DNA of 64,000 bases from an uncultured Blastocatellia bacterium (GCA_946480785.1 CAMLLD010000029.1:5014-69013), one strand, 5' to 3'. Shown: positions 1 through 8,678, counted from the first letter of the stretch. A program made the numbers and translations. The notes: generated by a model from the sequence alone, not told the origin.

Positions 1-1086
1 GTGTCGGCGAAGAAGCGGCAGAACCTCGAGACGTTGCTCGAAACGATCCTGCTCACGTCTGACATTCTTAATTTGCGCGCGAGTTCGACGCGTCTCGCGT
101 CCGGCGTGGTGCTCGAAGCGAAACTCGATCGCGGCCGTGGCGCGGTGGCGACGGTGCTGGTCCAACAGGGCACGCTCCGCATTCACGAGCCGTTTATCGT
201 CGGACAGATCTCGGGCAAAGTCCGCGCGATGTTCAACGACCGCGGCGAGCCGATTAACGAAGCGGGACCGGCAACTCCGGTCGAAGTGCTTGGTTCGCAA
301 GGCGTGCCGCAGGCGGGCGAAAGCTTCCAGGTCGTTTCGGACATCACGAAGGCGCAGTCGATTTCACAGCATCGCCAGATGTTGAGCCGTCAGGCGGCGT
401 TGTTGCAGACGACGAAGCGCGGTATCGAGGCGCTCGGCGAAAGCGAAGTCAAGGAACTGCTCGTCATCATCAAGGCCGACGTGCAGGGCTCGGTCGAAGT
501 GTTGAAGTCGACGCTGCAAAAGCTTTCGACGGATCGTGTGAAGGTGAAAGTGATTCGCTCCGGTGTCGGCGCGATCACCGAATCCGACGTGTTGCTGGGT
601 TCGGCGACGCAGGCCGGTTCGTCTTCGTCGGCAGTCGTGATCATCGGCTTCAACGTGCGGCCCGAAGCACGCGCGGCTGACGTGGCGAAGCAGGAAGGCG
701 TCGACATTCGTCTCCACTCGATCATTTACAAGGTCGAGGAAGAGATTCGCGCGGCGATGATCGGCATGCTCGAAGCCATCGAGAAGGAAAGAATTCTCGG
801 CAAGGCTGCGGTCCGCGAAGTTTTCCGCGTGCCGAGAGCAGGAACGGTCGCGGGCTGCATGGTCGTGGACGGCACGGTGCGCCGCAACGCGCGCGCCCGT
901 CTGATTCGTGATGGCGTGGTGAGTTGGGAAGGCAACATCGCTTCCCTGCGCCGGTTCAAGGATGATGTTTCCGAAGTCCGCGAGGGTTTCGAGTGCGGTA
1001 TCAGTCTGGAGAATTTCAACGACGTGAAAGTCGGCGACCAGATTGAGGCTTACATCGTCGAGCGAGTCGCGGCGACGGAGTTGTAA
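1..1086 (+). CDS. infB: Translation initiation factor IF-2, C-terminal part (5' end outside window)
   Basis: The frame is open from the first base and the visible 361 residues begin at the end of the GTPase domain (VSAKKRQNLETLLETILL), so the gene is truncated by the window edge and not by mutation. What follows is the IF-2 C-terminal architecture: the domain II beta-barrel (residues about 30-115), the IF-2 domain 3 (about 145-250, KELLVIIKADVQGSVEVLKS) and the final C2 domain that binds fMet-tRNA (about 260-361, ending VGDQIEAYIVERV). IF-2 delivers initiator tRNA to the 30S subunit and promotes subunit joining with GTP hydrolysis. rbfA follows after 18 nt, the canonical infB-rbfA order, so the two are probably co-transcribed. 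The G-domain motifs cannot be checked here. Confidence 0.97.
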   Translation: MSAKKRQNLETLLETILLTSDILNLRASSTRLASGVVLEAKLDRGRGAVATVLVQQGTLRIHEPFIVGQISGKVRAMFNDRGEPINEAGPATPVEVLGSQGVPQAGESFQVVSDITKAQSISQHRQMLSRQAALLQTTKRGIEALGESEVKELLVIIKADVQGSVEVLKSTLQKLSTDRVKVKVIRSGVGAITESDVLLGSATQAGSSSSAVVIIGFNVRPEARAADVAKQEGVDIRLHSIIYKVEEEIRAAMIGMLEAIEKERILGKAAVREVFRVPRAGTVAGCMVVDGTVRRNARARLIRDGVVSWEGNIASLRRFKDDVSEVREGFECGISLENFNDVKVGDQIEAYIVERVAATEL

Positions 1087-1104
1087 AAATCCGGGGCGGG
1101 TTTT

Positions 1105-1449
1105 ATGCATCGCACGGAGAGATTTACGGACACGTTGCGGGAAGAGATTGCCGAGATCGTCGGCTATGAACTCGAAGATCCGCGCTTGACTGCCGTAACA
1201 GTGACTGACGTTCGGCTCTCGTCGGACAAGCGCGCCGCCCGAGTTTACGTCACGGTGGCCGGTGACGAAGCCGAGCACAAGTCGGCGCTGGATGCTTTGA
1301 AACACGCGGCGCCGTACGTGCGCAAGCAACTGGGCCTCTCGTTGAATCTGCCGCGCACACCGGAGCTGCACTTCGTGCGCGATCGCGTTGAGGAGCAGGG
1401 CGACCGCGTCGATCAACTGCTCAGGGAGATTGAAGTCAAGAAGGAGTAA
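1105..1449 (+). CDS. rbfA: 30S ribosome-binding factor A
   Basis: This 114-residue protein has the size and sequence pattern of RbfA, the KH-like cold-shock factor that matures the 5' end of 16S rRNA and binds the free 30S subunit. The N-terminus (HRTERFTDTLREEIAEIV) and the motifs DPRLTAVTVTDVRLSSDKR, YVRKQLGLSLNLPRTPELHF and the tail DRVDQLLREIE are characteristic. The ATG at 1105 lies 18 nt after the infB stop in the same orientation. Nothing is unusual in length or composition. Confidence 0.97.
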   Translation: MHRTERFTDTLREEIAEIVGYELEDPRLTAVTVTDVRLSSDKRAARVYVTVAGDEAEHKSALDALKHAAPYVRKQLGLSLNLPRTPELHFVRDRVEEQGDRVDQLLREIEVKKE

Positions 1450-1491
1450 GTTTTTGAGCTCGAGTTTTTAAGCTGGCTCAAAGAGAAAAAC

Positions 1492-2493
1492 ATGCTTAGT
1501 CAAGTAGTCGAGCTGATCGAGGCCAAACGCCGTTTCGCGATCACCTCACATATTCGTCCCGATGGTGACAGCCTCGGATCTTCGCTCGGTCTTTACTGGT
1601 TGTTGCGCGCTCTCGACAAAGACGCCGAGGTCATCATGCGCGATCCGGTGCCGCACGCTTACCAGCAACTCCCCGGCGCAGGGGAAGTCCGCGTCACTCC
1701 GGCCGTCGATCCTTCGTATCACGCGGTGTTCGTGATCGAGTGTTCCGACATCACCCGTCCCGGCTTGATCGATCTCGAGAAACAGTTTGTCGTAAACATC
1801 GATCACCATTCGACCACCGCGCTCTTCGGCAGTATCAACTGGATCGACTCCACCGCGTCCGCGGTCGGCGAGATGATCTACAACCTCTGCAAAGCGACAG
1901 GGGTGCGGGTGACGAAAGAGATCGCCGAGTGTGTCTACACCGCGCTGATCACCGACACCGGATCGTTTCACTACTCGAACACGACCGAGCGCACGTTCAA
2001 AGTCGCATCGGAACTCGTGCGCACGGGCGTGAAGCCGGCGAAGACGGCGGAAGCAGTGTTTGCGAGTTATCCGTGGAGCCGCATCGAGTTAATGGGCGCT
2101 GTACTTTCGACTGCGCGGCGTGACGAGAGCGGACGCGTTGCGTGCATGCGGCAGTCGCTCGAGATGCAACAAGGCGCTCACGCGTCCGACGAAGACGCGG
2201 ACGGGTTTGTTAACTATCCGTTGACTGTCGGCGAAGTTGAAGCAGTCGCGTTGTTGAAGGAATGCGAACCCGGTGTCTATCGCACGAGCCTGCGATCCAA
2301 AGGCGACGTCAACGTGGCGAAGGTGGCGGAGAAGTTCGGCGGTGGCGGTCATCGCAACGCCGCGGGCTGCACGTTGCGCGGAAGCTGGGAAGAAGCAGAG
2401 ACGGTGATCGTCGGTCTCTTGCAGGAAGCGGTGAAACGCGCCGACGGCCTCAGCGACATCACCGAAGACGCGCTGAAGGAATCCGTGGCCTAA
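1492..2493 (+). CDS. nrnA: DHH/DHHA1 phosphoesterase (NrnA-like oligoribonuclease / pAp phosphatase)
   Basis: The 333-residue protein carries the complete DHH-family signature: ITSHIRPDGDSLGSSLG near residues 17-33 (metal-binding His and Asp), NIDHHSTT near 103 (the DHH motif) and a C-terminal DHHA1 domain with GGGGHRNAAG near 285-294. Family members degrade nanoRNAs and dephosphorylate 3'-phosphoadenosine 5'-phosphate. Position directly after rbfA matches the widespread nusA-infB-rbfA-nrnA order. The stop is 3 nt before the GTG of the next gene, suggesting translational coupling. Whether nanoRNA or pAp is the main substrate cannot be read from sequence. Confidence 0.92.
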   Translation: MLSQVVELIEAKRRFAITSHIRPDGDSLGSSLGLYWLLRALDKDAEVIMRDPVPHAYQQLPGAGEVRVTPAVDPSYHAVFVIECSDITRPGLIDLEKQFVVNIDHHSTTALFGSINWIDSTASAVGEMIYNLCKATGVRVTKEIAECVYTALITDTGSFHYSNTTERTFKVASELVRTGVKPAKTAEAVFASYPWSRIELMGAVLSTARRDESGRVACMRQSLEMQQGAHASDEDADGFVNYPLTVGEVEAVALLKECEPGVYRTSLRSKGDVNVAKVAEKFGGGGHRNAAGCTLRGSWEEAETVIVGLLQEAVKRADGLSDITEDALKESVA

Positions 2494-2496
2494 GCG

Positions 2497-3072
2497 GTGG
2501 TCAAAGAAAAGAAGTACAAGTGGCGTCGCGAAGACTACCAGGAAAAAACCCGTGGCCTCCTTATGGTCCACACGGGCAACGGTAAAGGCAAAACCACTTG
2601 CGCGCTCGGTCTCATGATGCGCGCCGCCGGACGCGGCTTGCACTGCTGCATGATTCAGTTCATGAAGTCGCGCAACGATCGTTACGGCGAACACGTCTCC
2701 GCGGAGAAGCTCGGCATCGAAGTCCACACGATGGGCGACGGCTTCACGTGGGACACCAAAAATCCCGAACAGGACATCAAGACCGCGCGCGAGACGTGGG
2801 CGTTGTGCGTCGAGAAACTGCGCTCCGGCAACTACGACATGCTCGTGTTTGACGAGCTGGTCTACGTGCTCAGCTACAAGATGTTGCCGGTCGAGGAAGT
2901 CGTCGCTGAGTTTCGCGAGATTCGCGCCGCGCAACCCGCTTTGCACATCGTCGTGACCGGCCGCGACGCACCGCCGGAATTGATCGAAGCCGCTGATTTA
3001 GTTACGGAAATGCGCGAAATCAAGCATCCGTTCACCGCCGGCATACGCGCGCAACAGGGCATCGAGTTTTAG
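2497..3072 (+). CDS. cobO: Cob(I)yrinic acid a,c-diamide adenosyltransferase (CobO/BtuR type)
   Basis: The 191-residue protein has the CobO/CobA P-loop (HTGNGKGKTTCALG, residues 25-38), a MIQFMKS segment, and the downstream YDMLVFDELVYVLSY and VVTGRDAPPELIEAADLVTEM motifs of this ATP:corrinoid adenosyltransferase family. It transfers the 5'-deoxyadenosyl group of ATP to Co(I) corrinoids, giving the coenzyme B12 form. The GTG start at 2497, 3 nt after nrnA, precedes the basic N-terminal stretch typical of the family. No other cobalamin genes and no cobalamin riboswitch are visible nearby, so it may serve corrinoid salvage. Confidence 0.93.
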   Translation: MVKEKKYKWRREDYQEKTRGLLMVHTGNGKGKTTCALGLMMRAAGRGLHCCMIQFMKSRNDRYGEHVSAEKLGIEVHTMGDGFTWDTKNPEQDIKTARETWALCVEKLRSGNYDMLVFDELVYVLSYKMLPVEEVVAEFREIRAAQPALHIVVTGRDAPPELIEAADLVTEMREIKHPFTAGIRAQQGIEF

Positions 3073-3074
3073 GT

Positions 3075-3167
3075 CATTGCCGATTTCCGATTGCCGATTG
3101 TCGATTTGAAGAGTCGCAAAGGCCCAGAAATCCGCAATTGGCAATTGGCAATCGGAAATCGGCAATG
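3075..3167. repeat. Intergenic inverted repeat (REP-like palindrome)
   Basis: Two perfect 21-nt arms (3075-3095 and 3147-3167) are exact reverse complements, built from the unit GATTGCCGATTTCCGA and separated by about 51 nt that contain further degenerate copies of the same words (gattgtcgattt, gcaattggcaatt). The element fills almost the whole cobO-accD gap. It could fold in the transcript, but has no U-tract after the stem and so is not a typical terminator. It reads like an interspersed repeat; other copies cannot be searched for here. Confidence 0.75.
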
Positions 3168-3193
3168 TTTGTGCTACCCTTCCCGCCATTCTT

Positions 3194-4102
3194 ATGGCCT
3201 GGTTCAATAAGAAAAACAAACGCATCGAGGCCGTCCCGCCGGAAGAGCGCGTCGTAAAGACGGAAAACGTCTTCGTCAAATGCGACGGCTGCGAGGCCCA
3301 TCTTTTCAAAGGCGAGCTCGAAAACAACTTCCAGGTTTGCAAACACTGCGGCTACCACTTTCGCATCGGCGCGCGCGAACGGCTGGCGCTGCTGTTTGAC
3401 GACGGCAAGTTTGAAGAGATCGACGGCGAGGTGACTTCGATCGATCCGCTGGAGTTTGTCGACAGCAAGCCTTACTCGGATCGAATCAAACAGGCCAAAG
3501 AGAGCACCGGTTTGCCGGAAGCGATCGTGAACGCGCGCGGCACGGTCGGCGATCATCCTGTGATCGCGGGCGCGATGGACATGACGTTCATCGGTGGTTC
3601 GATGGGTTCGGCGGTCGGTGAGAAAGTGACGCGCGTGATCGAAAGAGCGATGCGCGAACACAGCGCGGTCGTGATCTTCTCGGCGTCGGGCGGCGCGCGC
3701 ATGCAGGAAGGCACGTTGTCGCTGATGCAGATGGCGAAGATCTCGGCGGCGCTCGCTGCGCTCGACGAAGCGCGTTTGCCTTTCATTTCTATATTGACAG
3801 ATCCGACGACGGGCGGCGTAACGGCGAGTTTCGCGATGCTCGGCGATGTCATCATCGCGGAGCCGAAAGCATTGATCGGTTTTGCTGGTCCACGCGTGAT
3901 CGAACAGACGATCCGGCAGAAGTTGCCGAAAGATTTTCAGCGTTCGGAGTTCCTGTTGGACCACGGCATGATCGACGCGATCGTTGATCGGCGCGAGTTG
4001 CGCAATCAGATCGTGACGCTGTTGAACTTCATGATGAATCCCGAGATTCACGGCGAGTCGGACATTGAGCGCGCCCGCCGCCGCGCGGCTTCGCGAAGTT
4101 AA
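3194..4102 (+). CDS. accD: Acetyl-CoA carboxylase carboxyltransferase subunit beta
   Basis: AccD forms the carboxyltransferase with AccA and makes malonyl-CoA for fatty acid synthesis. The 302-residue protein has the N-terminal four-cysteine zinc ribbon (Cys30, Cys33, Cys49, Cys52 in VKCDGCEAH and QVCKHCGYH), then the crotonase-like core with GSMGSAVGEKVTRVIERA, FSASGGARMQEGTLSLMQM, DPTTGGVTASFAMLGD and FAGPRVIEQTI. Length and motif order are normal. accD followed by folC is a common pairing in bacteria. The preceding gap holds a palindromic repeat. Confidence 0.97.
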   Translation: MAWFNKKNKRIEAVPPEERVVKTENVFVKCDGCEAHLFKGELENNFQVCKHCGYHFRIGARERLALLFDDGKFEEIDGEVTSIDPLEFVDSKPYSDRIKQAKESTGLPEAIVNARGTVGDHPVIAGAMDMTFIGGSMGSAVGEKVTRVIERAMREHSAVVIFSASGGARMQEGTLSLMQMAKISAALAALDEARLPFISILTDPTTGGVTASFAMLGDVIIAEPKALIGFAGPRVIEQTIRQKLPKDFQRSEFLLDHGMIDAIVDRRELRNQIVTLLNFMMNPEIHGESDIERARRRAASRS

Positions 4103-4117
4103 GCCGCGAGTTTATGA

Positions 4118-5956
4118 ATGCAGTTTGATGAAGCGGTTCAGTATCTCCTCGAGCTCGGCCACGAGACGTTAACGATCAAGCTCGGCCTCAGAAACACCGA
4201 ACTCCTCCTCGCAGCTCTCGACAATCCCGAACGCAGTTATGTTGTGGTGCAGATCGCCGGTACGAACGGTAAAGGTTCGACCGCGGCGATGCTGGATTCG
4301 ATCTGTGGCGGGGCGGGGATTCGAACGGGGCTTTACACGTCGCCGCATCTGGTGTCGATGACCGAGCGCATTCGGATCGCCGGTTCTGATATCACGCCTT
4401 ATGATTTTGCGCGACACGCGACGACTGTTCGCGCTGTTAGTGAGGATCTGCTTGCGCGCGGTGAGATCGAAGCGTTGCCGACGTTCTTTGAGCAAGTGAC
4501 GGCGATCGCTTTGCTTGCGTTTCGTGACGCGGGTGTCGAGTTGGCGATTTTGGAGACAGGTCTCGGCGGTCGTCTCGATGCCACCACTGCGGCGAACGCA
4601 TCGATCGTCGGCATCACGTCCATCGCGATGGACCACGAAGACTATCTCGGCGACACGCTTGCGTCGATCGCCGCTGAGAAAGCGGCGACAATTCGTCCCG
4701 GCGTGACCGCTGTAATCGCTCATCAGCAACCCGAAGCTTTGGCAGTTTTGTTGGCGCGCTGTGAAGCGGTGGGCGTCCAACCGTCGCTCCCAGGAAACAC
4801 AGATTTTATAAAACAGATCCGTCTCAGTCTCCGTGGCCGCCACCAGATCGAAAACGCATCTGTGGCAATCCGTGTTGCTCAGGCGTTAGGTATTTCGAAC
4901 GACGCGATTGTTAGCGGACTTGAAACAGTGAGGCATGCGGGCCGTCTGGAATTGATTCCACACAAACCAGACTTCCTTCTCGACGGCGCCCACAATCCAG
5001 CGGGCGCCCAAGCTCTGCGCACCTACCTCGACGAATACGAGCACGGGCCACTGACGTTGATCTTCGGCGCGATGCGCGACAAGAAGCTCGACCAAATTGC
5101 CGAAGTTCTTTTCCCTCTCGCTGACTGTTTGATCCTCACACCAGTCAACAACCCACGCGCCGCTACACTCGAAACACTCGCATCGCTTGCGGAGCGCCAC
5201 GCTCGCGGACGCATCATCGAGTCAAGCTCCAGCACCGAAGCCATCCAAACCGCGATCACTGAAACGCCAAACAATGGTTTGATCTGCGTGACAGGCTCAC
5301 TTTATCTAATAGGCGAGACACGCCCGCTCATTTTGCAACTAGCGGAACAACAAACTATGTCCCACGAAGAACTATCACCCGAAGCGTCGTCACACAACGA
5401 ACTACCAAAAGCGATCAGCAGCCAGAAAATTTTCTCGGGCCGCGTCTTCAGCGTCACAGTCGACACGGTGCGCGAAGGCGATCTCACGTGTCAACGCGAG
5501 GTGGTCCACCATGGCGGCAGCGCCGTCATCGTGCCCGTGTTTGACGACGGCACGGTCGCACTCGTGCGGCAGTATCGTCATCCCGCCGTGCGTTATCTGT
5601 TGGAAGTTCCCGCCGGCACACTCGCGGATGGCGAACGTCCCGACGCCGGCGCCGAGCGCGAGCTGCAAGAGGAGTTGGGCCTGATCGCCGGGCGCATGGA
5701 GAAGCTGTCGGAGTTTTTTGTCTCGCCGGGTTTTTGTGAAGAGAAGATGTGGGTCTACCTTGCGACGCAGCTCGTGCAGGGACAGCAGCGGCTCGAAGAA
5801 GATGAAGTGCTCGAAGTCGTGCGGCTGCCGCTCGCGGAGGCGTTGGAGATGATCGCAAGCGGTGAGATCCAGGACGCGAAGACCATCATCGGTCTGATGC
5901 TCGCCGCGCCGAAGGTCGGCGTGCCGTTGTTAGAGACAGACTATCCCGCCGTTTAG
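4118..5956 (+). CDS. folC: Fusion: folylpolyglutamate/dihydrofolate synthase (FolC) + Nudix hydrolase
   Basis: One uninterrupted 612-codon frame encodes two enzymes. Residues 1 to about 408 are FolC (Mur ligase superfamily), with the P-loop GTNGKGST at 48-55, ETGLGGRLDATTA, SIAMDHEDYLGD and LLDGAHNPAGA; it ligates glutamate to folates. Residues about 430-612 are a Nudix hydrolase of the ADP-ribose pyrophosphatase type, with an intact Nudix box at about 500-522 (G-x5-E-x7-REL-QEE-LGL) and the upstream VRQYRHPA and LLEVPAGT motifs. A linker rich in Ser and Glu joins them. An in-frame ATG at 5357 (residue 414) could start a separate Nudix polypeptide, though no good Shine-Dalgarno precedes it. 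The gene starts 15 nt after accD. Confidence 0.9.
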   Translation: MQFDEAVQYLLELGHETLTIKLGLRNTELLLAALDNPERSYVVVQIAGTNGKGSTAAMLDSICGGAGIRTGLYTSPHLVSMTERIRIAGSDITPYDFARHATTVRAVSEDLLARGEIEALPTFFEQVTAIALLAFRDAGVELAILETGLGGRLDATTAANASIVGITSIAMDHEDYLGDTLASIAAEKAATIRPGVTAVIAHQQPEALAVLLARCEAVGVQPSLPGNTDFIKQIRLSLRGRHQIENASVAIRVAQALGISNDAIVSGLETVRHAGRLELIPHKPDFLLDGAHNPAGAQALRTYLDEYEHGPLTLIFGAMRDKKLDQIAEVLFPLADCLILTPVNNPRAATLETLASLAERHARGRIIESSSSTEAIQTAITETPNNGLICVTGSLYLIGETRPLILQLAEQQTMSHEELSPEASSHNELPKAISSQKIFSGRVFSVTVDTVREGDLTCQREVVHHGGSAVIVPVFDDGTVALVRQYRHPAVRYLLEVPAGTLADGERPDAGAERELQEELGLIAGRMEKLSEFFVSPGFCEEKMWVYLATQLVQGQQRLEEDEVLEVVRLPLAEALEMIASGEIQDAKTIIGLMLAAPKVGVPLLETDYPAV

Positions 5957-5996
5957 TTAATTTGCGATCCGCGTATCCGTGACCTAAACTCGCTCG

Positions 5997-6902
5997 GTGT
6001 TCACCGAAGAACCTTCCAACGACCAGACATGGGTACAAACTGAGTCAACCGTTTCCTCCGAGGCTCCCACTAGCGAACCGCCGGTTCCCGCAAACGAACC
6101 GTTTCCGTTTCCGCCGCCGCCCCCTGCGCCGGCTTCTCCGCCGAGTGGAGACCGCCGCTGGTATCGGCTGCTGATGGCGATCGTCACGTGGTTCATGAGT
6201 CTGTTGCTGCTGCTCGTTGTGCCCGTGATCGTCGCGGTGCCGTATTTCATCTACGTGTGGAAGACGCGCGGCGTGCCGAGCGCCCAGGCTTTAGCAAACG
6301 ACAAAACACTGCTCTTCTTTTCTATTCTCGGCATCATCCCGACGCACCTGCTCACGCTTTTGCTCGTGTGGCTCGTCGTTACCGAGTGGCGCAAACGTCC
6401 GTTCTGGAAGGCGATCGGTTTCGAGTGGCCCAAGTCTGCCAGTCCACTGATAAGCGCGCTCGGCTGCGTTCTGATCGCTGTCGCACTGTTCGTCCTCGGC
6501 GCTGTGGTGACGAGTCGCTGGGGTGGCAGCAAAACACAGCTCGATCTGCTGGTCGAGAGTTCGCTGCCAGCGCGGTTTGCGACCGCGTTTGTGGCTGTGT
6601 TTACCGCGCCGCTGGTTGAAGAAATGATTTATCGCGGTGTTCTCTATTCGGCTGTCGAGCAGACGCTCGGTCGCGCCGTGGCGATCGGTTCGGTCGCGTT
6701 ACTGTTCGCGGGCGTGCACGTGTTCCAATACCAAAACAACATCGCGGTGATCGTGGTCATCACGATGCTGAGTTTTTCGTTGACGCTCATGCGCGCGTAC
6801 ACGGGCAAGCTCCTTCCTTCGTTTATCGTTCATCTCGTCTTCAACGGCATCCAGTCGGTAGTGATCGTGCTGGCGCCGTTCTTTGGCTGGGGCAATTCAT
6901 AA
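5997..6902 (+). CDS. CPBP-family intramembrane metalloprotease
   Basis: This 301-residue polytopic membrane protein has the CPBP/Abi signature: EEMIYRGVLY (paired glutamates and Arg, near residue 210), FAGVHVFQYQN (His, near 240) and a final segment FIVHLVFNGIQ. At least seven hydrophobic segments follow a cytosolic, proline-rich N-terminus (about residues 15-50, runs of P and A). Relatives are membrane proteases acting on prenylated proteins or bacteriocin-type substrates; the substrate here is unknown. The start is a GTG at 5997. The stop lies 6 nt before the next gene, suggesting co-transcription. Confidence 0.88.
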   Translation: MFTEEPSNDQTWVQTESTVSSEAPTSEPPVPANEPFPFPPPPPAPASPPSGDRRWYRLLMAIVTWFMSLLLLLVVPVIVAVPYFIYVWKTRGVPSAQALANDKTLLFFSILGIIPTHLLTLLLVWLVVTEWRKRPFWKAIGFEWPKSASPLISALGCVLIAVALFVLGAVVTSRWGGSKTQLDLLVESSLPARFATAFVAVFTAPLVEEMIYRGVLYSAVEQTLGRAVAIGSVALLFAGVHVFQYQNNIAVIVVITMLSFSLTLMRAYTGKLLPSFIVHLVFNGIQSVVIVLAPFFGWGNS

Positions 6903-6908
6903 AAAGTT

Positions 6909-8231
6909 ATGGCCGCGGCCTACGACGTTGTGGTGGTGGGCGCGGGGATCGGCGGCCTCACTGCCGGCGCGCTGCTGTCCGCGCGCGGGATGAGTGTTTG
7001 TGTGCTCGAGCGGCAGTCGCAGGTGGGTGGCTGCATCGCGCGCGTTGAGTTTTCGGGACATGAGTTCGAGCCGGGGATGGGGATCTACACGTCCTTTGGT
7101 GAGGGTGAAGTTTACGAGGGGATATTCGACCAGTTGCCGGTTGACGTTCCGTTGACGTCGTTGCTGCCGCGGCCATATGTGGTGCGGCTTGCGGACGGAG
7201 CAGACGTCAGATTACTCGCTGGCGAGGAGTTCTTTGATGAACTCCGACAGCAGTTTCCGGAGTGTGCGGATCGGGCGATTGAGTTTTATCGGAATCCCGC
7301 GCTCGAAAGCTTAGCCACAGTCTCACCACGCTTTCGATCATTCATCGACACGCAGCTTCGTGGCTTTCTGCACGCCTCCATCGATCAGTGTTCTAATGCG
7401 GCCGCGGTGGCGGCGCTGGCGCGTGTGCGCGGGCCGCTTTACGAAATTCACGGTGGACCCGCGACGCTTGTGGAACGTCTGGCTGAATCGATCGAGCGCA
7501 GCGGCGGGACGTTGCGTCTGAACGCGCCGGTGCTGCGACTCGCTTTTGATTCGAGCGGCACGGCTGCCGGCGTCGATCTATTGAACGGCGAACAAGTCTT
7601 CGCGAAGAAAGCAATTGTCAGCAACCTGACGATCTGGGACACGTATGGCAAACTCGTCGGCCTGAACCGGACCCCAACGGACATCAAGAAACTGCTCAAC
7701 ACCTTGCACGGCTCCGGCGCTTACGTCGTCTACACAACGATCGAACCCGCCGCCATCGCACGCCTCCCGAGCGATCGTTTGCTGGTAGCCACCCGACCTT
7801 CCGACGTGATCTCACAGTCTTCTGACGACGAGTCTTTCACAGAGTTCACACTCGCAACGCACGGTCGCACAGCCACTCTCAAATCCGCTACCGACGTAAA
7901 CGACTGGTTCACTTACCACGCGAGCGAAGAAGACTTCGAAGACTCCGATCAGTCCGCGCTCGAGCACTTCTGGTCCAAACTGCACGCCTCGCTTCCCGAA
8001 CTCGGCAGCGACATCGAGGTCATCGAAACCGCCAACCCCCGCACCTTCTACGAAAACACCCGCCGCAAGCTCGGCATGATATTGGGTCTTCAAATCCCAA
8101 AAATCCCTATCCCCACAACGTCAGTCCCGAACCTCTTCATGGTCGGCGACACCGTCACCTCAAGCCCCGACCTTGCGACCGTCACCGAATCTGCCCATTC
8201 CCTCGCCAACCACCTACACAAAAAACTCTAG
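6909..8231 (+). CDS. NAD(P)/FAD-dependent oxidoreductase of the phytoene desaturase / retinol saturase-like family
   Basis: The 440-residue protein opens with a Rossmann FAD motif (DVVVVGAGIGGLTAGALLSARG, then CVLERQSQVGGC) and closes with a second FAD-contact region (PNLFMVGDTVTSSPDLATVTESA), the arrangement of CrtI-type carotenoid desaturases, isomerases and retinol saturases. YEIHGGPATLVERLAESIERSGG is also typical (glycine-rich segment before the substrate domain). It probably acts on a hydrophobic polyene or related lipid, but no carotenoid genes are in the window, so the substrate is open. It lies between the CPBP protease and the GntR regulator on the same strand. Confidence 0.85.
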   Translation: MAAAYDVVVVGAGIGGLTAGALLSARGMSVCVLERQSQVGGCIARVEFSGHEFEPGMGIYTSFGEGEVYEGIFDQLPVDVPLTSLLPRPYVVRLADGADVRLLAGEEFFDELRQQFPECADRAIEFYRNPALESLATVSPRFRSFIDTQLRGFLHASIDQCSNAAAVAALARVRGPLYEIHGGPATLVERLAESIERSGGTLRLNAPVLRLAFDSSGTAAGVDLLNGEQVFAKKAIVSNLTIWDTYGKLVGLNRTPTDIKKLLNTLHGSGAYVVYTTIEPAAIARLPSDRLLVATRPSDVISQSSDDESFTEFTLATHGRTATLKSATDVNDWFTYHASEEDFEDSDQSALEHFWSKLHASLPELGSDIEVIETANPRTFYENTRRKLGMILGLQIPKIPIPTTSVPNLFMVGDTVTSSPDLATVTESAHSLANHLHKKL

Positions 8232-8241
8232 ACACCCAGCG

Positions 8242-8271
8242 ATTGTCTATTGTATACAGGCAACAGACAAT
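8242..8271. promoter_or_regulatory. Putative operator palindrome of the GntR regulator
   Basis: The outer arms ATTGTCTATTG and CAACAGACAAT (11 nt, one mismatch) flank TATACAGG and end on the base before the ATG at 8272. GntR regulators of the YtrA type are dimers that commonly autoregulate through such palindromes. The position, where a ribosome-binding site would lie, suggests either a repressor site overlapping the initiation region or a near-leaderless transcript. Function is inferred. Confidence 0.6.
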
Positions 8272-8658
8272 ATGTACGTTACAGTTGACGAACGAGACGC
8301 GCGGCCGCTGTATCAACAGCTCGTTGATGAGATCAAGACCCTAATCGCGCGAGGCGAACTCACACAGGGCACGCTGCTGCCGCCTGTCCGACAAGTCGCG
8401 TCAGACCTCGGCGTGAATCTCAACACCGTCGCTTTTGCTTATCGAAAACTACAGCAGGAAGGTCTCATTCGCGTGCGGCACGGCTCGGGAGCCGTGGTCG
8501 TCTCGCAAACCCTCAAAGACAAGCCGGACGAGCGTCTGCGCGCGCAGTTACGGACGGCCCTCACGCAGCTAATCCTCGCCGGACTAAAGCAGCCGGAGAT
8601 CAAAGCACTCATCAATGAAGAGTTGGACGGTTTGTTGAAAGAGACCGGCCGCGGATAA
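8272..8658 (+). CDS. GntR-family transcriptional regulator, YtrA type
   Basis: The 128-residue protein has the winged-helix DNA-binding domain of GntR regulators: DERDARPLYQQLVDEIKTLI, LPPVRQVASDLGVNLNTVAFAYRKLQQEGLI and RHGSGAVVV. The short C-terminal part (about 45 residues) lacks a large effector domain, as in the YtrA subfamily, whose members often control ABC or membrane-stress genes. The ATG at 8272 was chosen because the conserved domain starts a few residues later and a longer in-frame extension would overlap the upstream CDS. No Shine-Dalgarno sequence is visible; a palindrome occupies that position. No ABC transporter is adjacent, so its targets are unknown. Confidence 0.9.
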   Translation: MYVTVDERDARPLYQQLVDEIKTLIARGELTQGTLLPPVRQVASDLGVNLNTVAFAYRKLQQEGLIRVRHGSGAVVVSQTLKDKPDERLRAQLRTALTQLILAGLKQPEIKALINEELDGLLKETGRG

Positions 8659-8678
8659 CTCGATTCCGATCTCAAGAA

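Noticed and set aside
364..1416. 350-aa open frame on the minus strand across infB-rbfA
   Set aside because: Antisense shadow of well-conserved genes; composition is His/Arg-rich and shows no recognisable domain, as expected from the GC-rich codon bias.
2497..3072. Possible cobalamin riboswitch upstream of cobO
   Set aside because: cobO starts 3 nt after nrnA, leaving no room; no cobalamin-type motif seen.
3074..4051. 325-aa minus-strand frame over accD
   Set aside because: Shadow frame opposite a clearly recognised accD.
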